In this document: in pieces, positions 61,523 through 64,000 of the stretch | Position numbering within the stretch: the first letter of the stretch is position 1 | How the letters are laid out: each line of letters opens with the position of its first letter | Assembly: GCA_965249035.1 (NCBI GenBank) | Contig: CBDFKV010000007.1 | Coordinates: forward strand, 992,001-1,056,000 | DNA length: 64,000 nt | Source of the DNA: CBDFKV01 sp965249035 | GTDB taxonomy: Bacteria; Pseudomonadota; Gammaproteobacteria; Arenicellales; Poriferihabitantaceae | Direction of reading: 5' to 3' | The notes under the pieces: model-generated | What the model was told of the DNA's origin: nothing | The model's input: only the letters and a program-made list of their open reading frames with translations | The model's database searches: none | Made by a program: the position numbers and the translations under genes

Positions 61523-61984
61523 TCAGACGTCATAGTCTGGCACCAAACGCGCCAACTCGATATTTGCCAACTCAATGTCATACGCTTCGCCATCCGCCTC
61601 TACTACGACCTGCTGGCCATCGACTTGGAGTAACTCACCTCTGAAATTCCGTCGCCCCAATACATAATCATGGGTCTTCACCCGTACTTGCTGCCCCAGC
61701 ACTCGCTCAAAATGATCCGGCTTGGCCAACGGCCGGTCAATCCCAGGAGACGATACTTCCAGCACATACTTACCCTGGACCGGATCTTCTACGTCTAGCA
61801 ATAAACTCACTTGTCGGCTAACGCGTGCACAATCGTCAACCAAAATCCCGCCGGGTGCATCAATATATAGACGCAATACCGCCTCTTGTTGATTATGCGT
61901 ATTCTCTATCAGCAGCAACTCGTAACCCAGCGACTCCACCACCGGTTCAAGCAACTCATTTAAGGCGGTCATATCGTATTGCAT
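61523..61984 (-). CDS. rimP: Ribosome maturation factor RimP
   Basis: RimP supports 30S assembly. The 153-residue protein has ALNELLEPVVESLGYELLL, then APGGILVDDCARVSRQVSLLLD near residue 55 and LEVSSPGIDRPL near 90, which is the family signature. I chose ATG 61984; an upstream GTG at 61987 and an internal ATG at 61972 (MTALNEL) are alternatives. It begins the nusA operon and lies about 130 bases downstream of tRNA-fMet. Confidence 0.94.
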   Translation of the reverse strand: MQYDMTALNELLEPVVESLGYELLLIENTHNQQEAVLRLYIDAPGGILVDDCARVSRQVSLLLDVEDPVQGKYVLEVSSPGIDRPLAKPDHFERVLGQQVRVKTHDYVLGRRNFRGELLQVDGQQVVVEADGEAYDIELANIELARLVPDYDV

Positions 61985-62047
61985 CACTCACTCCGCGCAG
62001 CCACAAAACATAAAATCGCATGTCGTTCCAAACACACCCTTTTTAGC

Positions 62048-62072
62048 AAAAAAAATGGGCCCTAGGCCCATT
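62048..62072 (-). terminator. Terminator after initiator tRNA
   Basis: AATGGGCC and GGCCCATT form an eight-base-pair stem with a three-base loop. On the minus strand it is followed by eight T (A-run 62048-62055). It separates tRNA-fMet from the rimP operon. Confidence 0.88.
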
Positions 62073-62115
62073 CTTTTCGGTGTCGGCCCTGCTCACTGCA
62101 CAGCACCAACTAAAT

Positions 62116-62192
62116 TGGTAGCGGGGACAGGATTTGAACCTGTGACCTTCGGGTTATGAGCCCGACGAGCTGCCAAACTGCTCCACCCCGCA
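62116..62192 (-). tRNA. Initiator tRNA-Met (anticodon CAT)
   Basis: The complement strand gives a complete 77-base tRNA that ends in encoded ACCA. Arms are intact: D stem GAGC/GCTC, anticodon stem TCGGG/CCCGA with loop CTCATAA, and T stem ACAGG/CCTGT with loop TTCAAAT. Three G:C pairs at the base of the anticodon stem (GGG/CCC) and the unpaired first base mark it as the initiator. The first base pair reads U1:U72 instead of the common C1:A72. Base 73 is A. Confidence 0.96.
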
Positions 62193-62262
62193 TCAAGGGG
62201 TGCGTATTCTAGTAAACTCGGCCGCAACAAGCAACGGCGATAAGACGCTATTTTCCAAGTTC

Positions 62263-63264
62263 ATGAACGTATCTATCCTGCTTCCGGTCAAAAACGCGGA
62301 AAGCACCCTCAATGAAGCGATTGATTCATGCTTAGCGCAAACCTATACCGCTTTTGAGTTACTGATTGTTGATGACCAGTGCAGCGATGGTAGCATCCAG
62401 TTAATTGAGACCATCAATGACCCTCGAATCAAGCTAGTAAAAAACCAAGGCGAGGGTTTGGTTGATGCGCTCAATACCGGGCTGAACGCCGTGCAGTCGC
62501 CCTTTATCGCGCGCATGGATGCCGATGATGTCATGCACTCAGAGCGTCTCATGCAACAGCTGGCGGCGTTTCAGAACAATCCAGAACTAGCGGTAGTTGC
62601 CAGCCAGGTCGACCTATTTCCTGCTGATGTGGTTCAGGGCGGCTTTCAGAACTTCATCGATTGGCAAAACCGGCAAATTTATCAACAACAGATTTATCAG
62701 CAGCGCTTTGTGGAAACTCCTATTACCCACCCAAGCGTCATGTTTCGCCGCGAAGTAGTCGTTAAAGCAGGGGGTTATAGAAAAGGCGACTTCCCGGAAG
62801 ATTACGAGCTGTGGCTGCGACTGCTGGCCAAAGACCATCAATTCGCCAAAGTGCCGATGTCACTATTAGCTTGGCGCGAATCGACTCAGCGCCTATCCCG
62901 CACTGCGCGTAACTGCCGCAGGCAAGCATTTGATCAACTGCGGGCGTCTTATTTGGCTATAGAACTTGGGGCAATTGGTGATCGTCCAATAGTCATTTGG
63001 GGCGCTGGTCGACGTACCCGCCAGCGTGCGCAACATTTAATCGCGCTGGGCATACAACCCACTGCATGGATTGATATCGATCCAAATAAAATAGGGCAAC
63101 AGTCGTTAGCCTCTCCAGTGCATGCACCCAACTGGCTAACAGGTAGATCCCCAAAACCCTTTGTACTCAATTACGTCAGCAATCGCGGTGCACGTGAGCT
63201 GATCGAGAAAGATTTATTGAAGATCGGATATTTACCGCAGCAGGATTTCTATTCAGTTGGCTAG
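62263..63264 (+). CDS. Family 2 glycosyltransferase
   Basis: A 333-residue protein with a GT2 domain: NVSILLPVKNAESTLNEAI at the start, VDDQCSDGS near residue 40, and the metal-binding ARMDADDVMHSERL near 87. HPSVMFRREVV and EDYELWLRL near 165-190 complete the site. The last 90 residues form a Rossmann-like segment (VIWGAGRRTRQRAQHLI) seen in some GT2 proteins. ATG 62263 (MNVSILLPV) fits the family start. It stands alone on the plus strand, so the sugar polymer it helps build is unknown. Confidence 0.85.
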   Translation: MNVSILLPVKNAESTLNEAIDSCLAQTYTAFELLIVDDQCSDGSIQLIETINDPRIKLVKNQGEGLVDALNTGLNAVQSPFIARMDADDVMHSERLMQQLAAFQNNPELAVVASQVDLFPADVVQGGFQNFIDWQNRQIYQQQIYQQRFVETPITHPSVMFRREVVVKAGGYRKGDFPEDYELWLRLLAKDHQFAKVPMSLLAWRESTQRLSRTARNCRRQAFDQLRASYLAIELGAIGDRPIVIWGAGRRTRQRAQHLIALGIQPTAWIDIDPNKIGQQSLASPVHAPNWLTGRSPKPFVLNYVSNRGARELIEKDLLKIGYLPQQDFYSVG

Positions 63265-63349
63265 CCTTGAGTAGGGAACTAAAGCTCTCTAAGTGCACAA
63301 ATGGTAATCCACCCTTTACTCGAAGGGGTCGATTCAAAAAAGTAATGGT

Positions 63350-63436
63350 TTACAAGTGCAGCTTAAAGGCATACGAGTCACCGAATAAATTTGGTATAAA
63401 TACCTCATTCACCAAAGTAGGCGTATTCTAGTAGCG
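63350..63436 (-). pseudogene. Degenerate duplicate of the ubiC 3' end
   Basis: The minus strand reads Y-stop-N-T-P-T-L-V-N-E-V-F-I-P-N-L-F, then DSYAFKLHL and TAA. Compare the true ubiC end at 63544: YYQDTPILVNEVFLPDLL. DNA around CTACTA...GTGAATGAGG matches with a three-base deletion that creates an in-frame TAG. Only about 80 bases are alike, the end is different, and the segment is 110 bases downstream of the real ubiC stop on the same strand, so it is a partial tandem duplication remnant. Confidence 0.6.
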
Positions 63437-63543
63437 TTGTTTGCTCCCTTCAAAAGATTGGATAGTTATGTAAAAGTACCGCTACTGCCCGCCAACACGA
63501 TCAATGCCAGCGCCCATTTAATGAGTTTCATAACAACTAACCG

Positions 63544-64000
63544 TTATGCATCCAACAAATCAGGTAGAAACACCTCATTCACTAAGATCGGGGTGTCTTG
63601 GTAGTAGAACAAAGTCCGTCGCGCCCACAACGCCCGGTGGCTGTGGTTGAGGGCATTGTTTGCCAATTGACACAAGCCATCCGATTGACTCAATAAGGCG
63701 AATTGAAACGCATGGCGTTCGGCGCGGCGATCATTAAATAGCAATGAACCCAAAGAGCGATTGCCTAGGTCAGCAACTGTTTCCCCTGCGGTTGAGTCAG
63801 GTTGTAAAATTAGGCTGCGCGCGACCACCCAGCTTGCATGCATACACTCCAGTGCGACTTCTCGAACCAATACCGATTGCGTTTTTGCACCGCCCAACAA
63901 AGCGGCTTCTGAGCCCCAAGGTGCTGAAATTTCGCTGCGTAACAGACGCACACCGATACCAGAACCGCAGCGTGAATTGAGTTTCTCGGTTAAGGAAGCA
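63544..64000 (-). CDS. ubiC: Chorismate pyruvate-lyase UbiC (5' part outside the window)
   Basis: UbiC removes pyruvate from chorismate to give 4-hydroxybenzoate, the first step of ubiquinone synthesis. The frame is open to the right edge of the window, so the N-terminus is missing. Visible family segments are LVREVALECMHASWVVARSL, LGNRSLGSLLF, LWARRTLFYYQDTPILVNEVFLP and the C-terminus. Ubiquinone is the electron source for the respiratory chain that feeds the oxidases at the start of the window. The downstream remnant at 63350-63436 is related to its last 30 codons. Confidence 0.88.
   Translation of the reverse strand, partial: ASLTEKLNSRCGSGIGVRLLRSEISAPWGSEAALLGGAKTQSVLVREVALECMHASWVVARSLILQPDSTAGETVADLGNRSLGSLLFNDRRAERHAFQFALLSQSDGLCQLANNALNHSHRALWARRTLFYYQDTPILVNEVFLPDLLDA

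Noticed and set aside
62206..63430. The string GCGTATTCTAGTA appears near the tRNA gene and again near 63420
   Set aside because: The shared stretch is short, the flanks differ, and the second is explained by the ubiC remnant; it is probably chance rather than an attachment site.
1..64000. CRISPR arrays, prophage, integrons, restriction systems and toxin-antitoxin pairs were looked for
   Set aside because: No spaced direct repeats of the right size and no characteristic proteins were seen apart from one IS3 element.

Overview
The window looks like a contiguous piece of chromosome from a free-living, aerobic gammaproteobacterium. The taxon below class level cannot be read from the sequence. 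Evidence for the class is the set of housekeeping clusters (rimP-nusA-infB-rbfA-truB; lepA-lepB-rnc-era-recO; glnS, sohB, rne), the cox cluster gene order, and families such as SthA, HiPIP, NfsA, CcmI and YpfJ. Base composition looks even throughout, near 50% G+C by eye. One insertion sequence and a few gene remnants are the only clear signs of turnover.

Layout. 1-11.1 kb: a terminal-oxidase island with a heme-copper oxidase subunit I-like orphan, a DUF2244 protein, coxB (with fused cytochrome c), coxA, a 41-residue assembly peptide, ctaG, coxC, a DUF2909 protein (minus strand), SURF1, an SCO-like protein, ctaB and, convergent to it, ctaA. Together these make, metallate and heme-load an aa3/caa3 cytochrome oxidase. 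11.2-15.3 kb: a broken ykgJ remnant, a phosphoesterase, an IS3-family element, an ExeA-like ATPase and a YpfJ metallopeptidase. 15.4-24.3 kb: an accessory metabolic stretch with threonine aldolase, a FadL-type porin, nitroreductase NfsA, a homocysteine methyltransferase, an acyltransferase, an SMR transporter, an SDR, a broken glutathione S-transferase and a repeat lipoprotein. 24.5-26.6 kb: a universal stress protein plus an alanine/glycine:cation symporter.

26.7-32.4 kb: a cytochrome c maturation operon, ccmCDEFGHI, with no ccmAB, which complements the oxidase island because CoxB carries a c-type heme. It is followed by a possible tiny membrane peptide and a HELGH-motif protein of unknown family. 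33-38.7 kb: a LysE exporter, a CsgG-like lipoprotein with a peptidoglycan-binding domain, DUF1223, SthA and DUF2130. 38.6-45.1 kb (minus strand): recO, era, rnc, DUF4845, lepB, lepA, panB. 45.2-48.3 kb (plus strand): glnS, sohB, DUF3820. 48.3-50.9 kb (minus strand): a sulfotransferase and acetoacetyl-CoA synthetase.

50.9-54.3 kb: a long, hairpin-rich leader and the RNase E gene. 54.4-62.2 kb (minus strand): HiPIP, a fatty acid hydroxylase-family protein, truB, rbfA, infB, nusA, rimP and initiator tRNA-fMet. 62.2-64 kb: a family 2 glycosyltransferase, a degenerate second copy of the 3' end of ubiC, and the 3' part of ubiC running off the window.

No CRISPR array, prophage, toxin-antitoxin pair or clear defence system was found. 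The most unusual items are the oxidase-like protein lacking key copper-site residues, the rne leader with mutually exclusive hairpins and a U-rich loop next to the start codon, the HELGH protein after the ccm operon, the U1:U72 initiator tRNA, and the three gene remnants (ykgJ, GST, ubiC).
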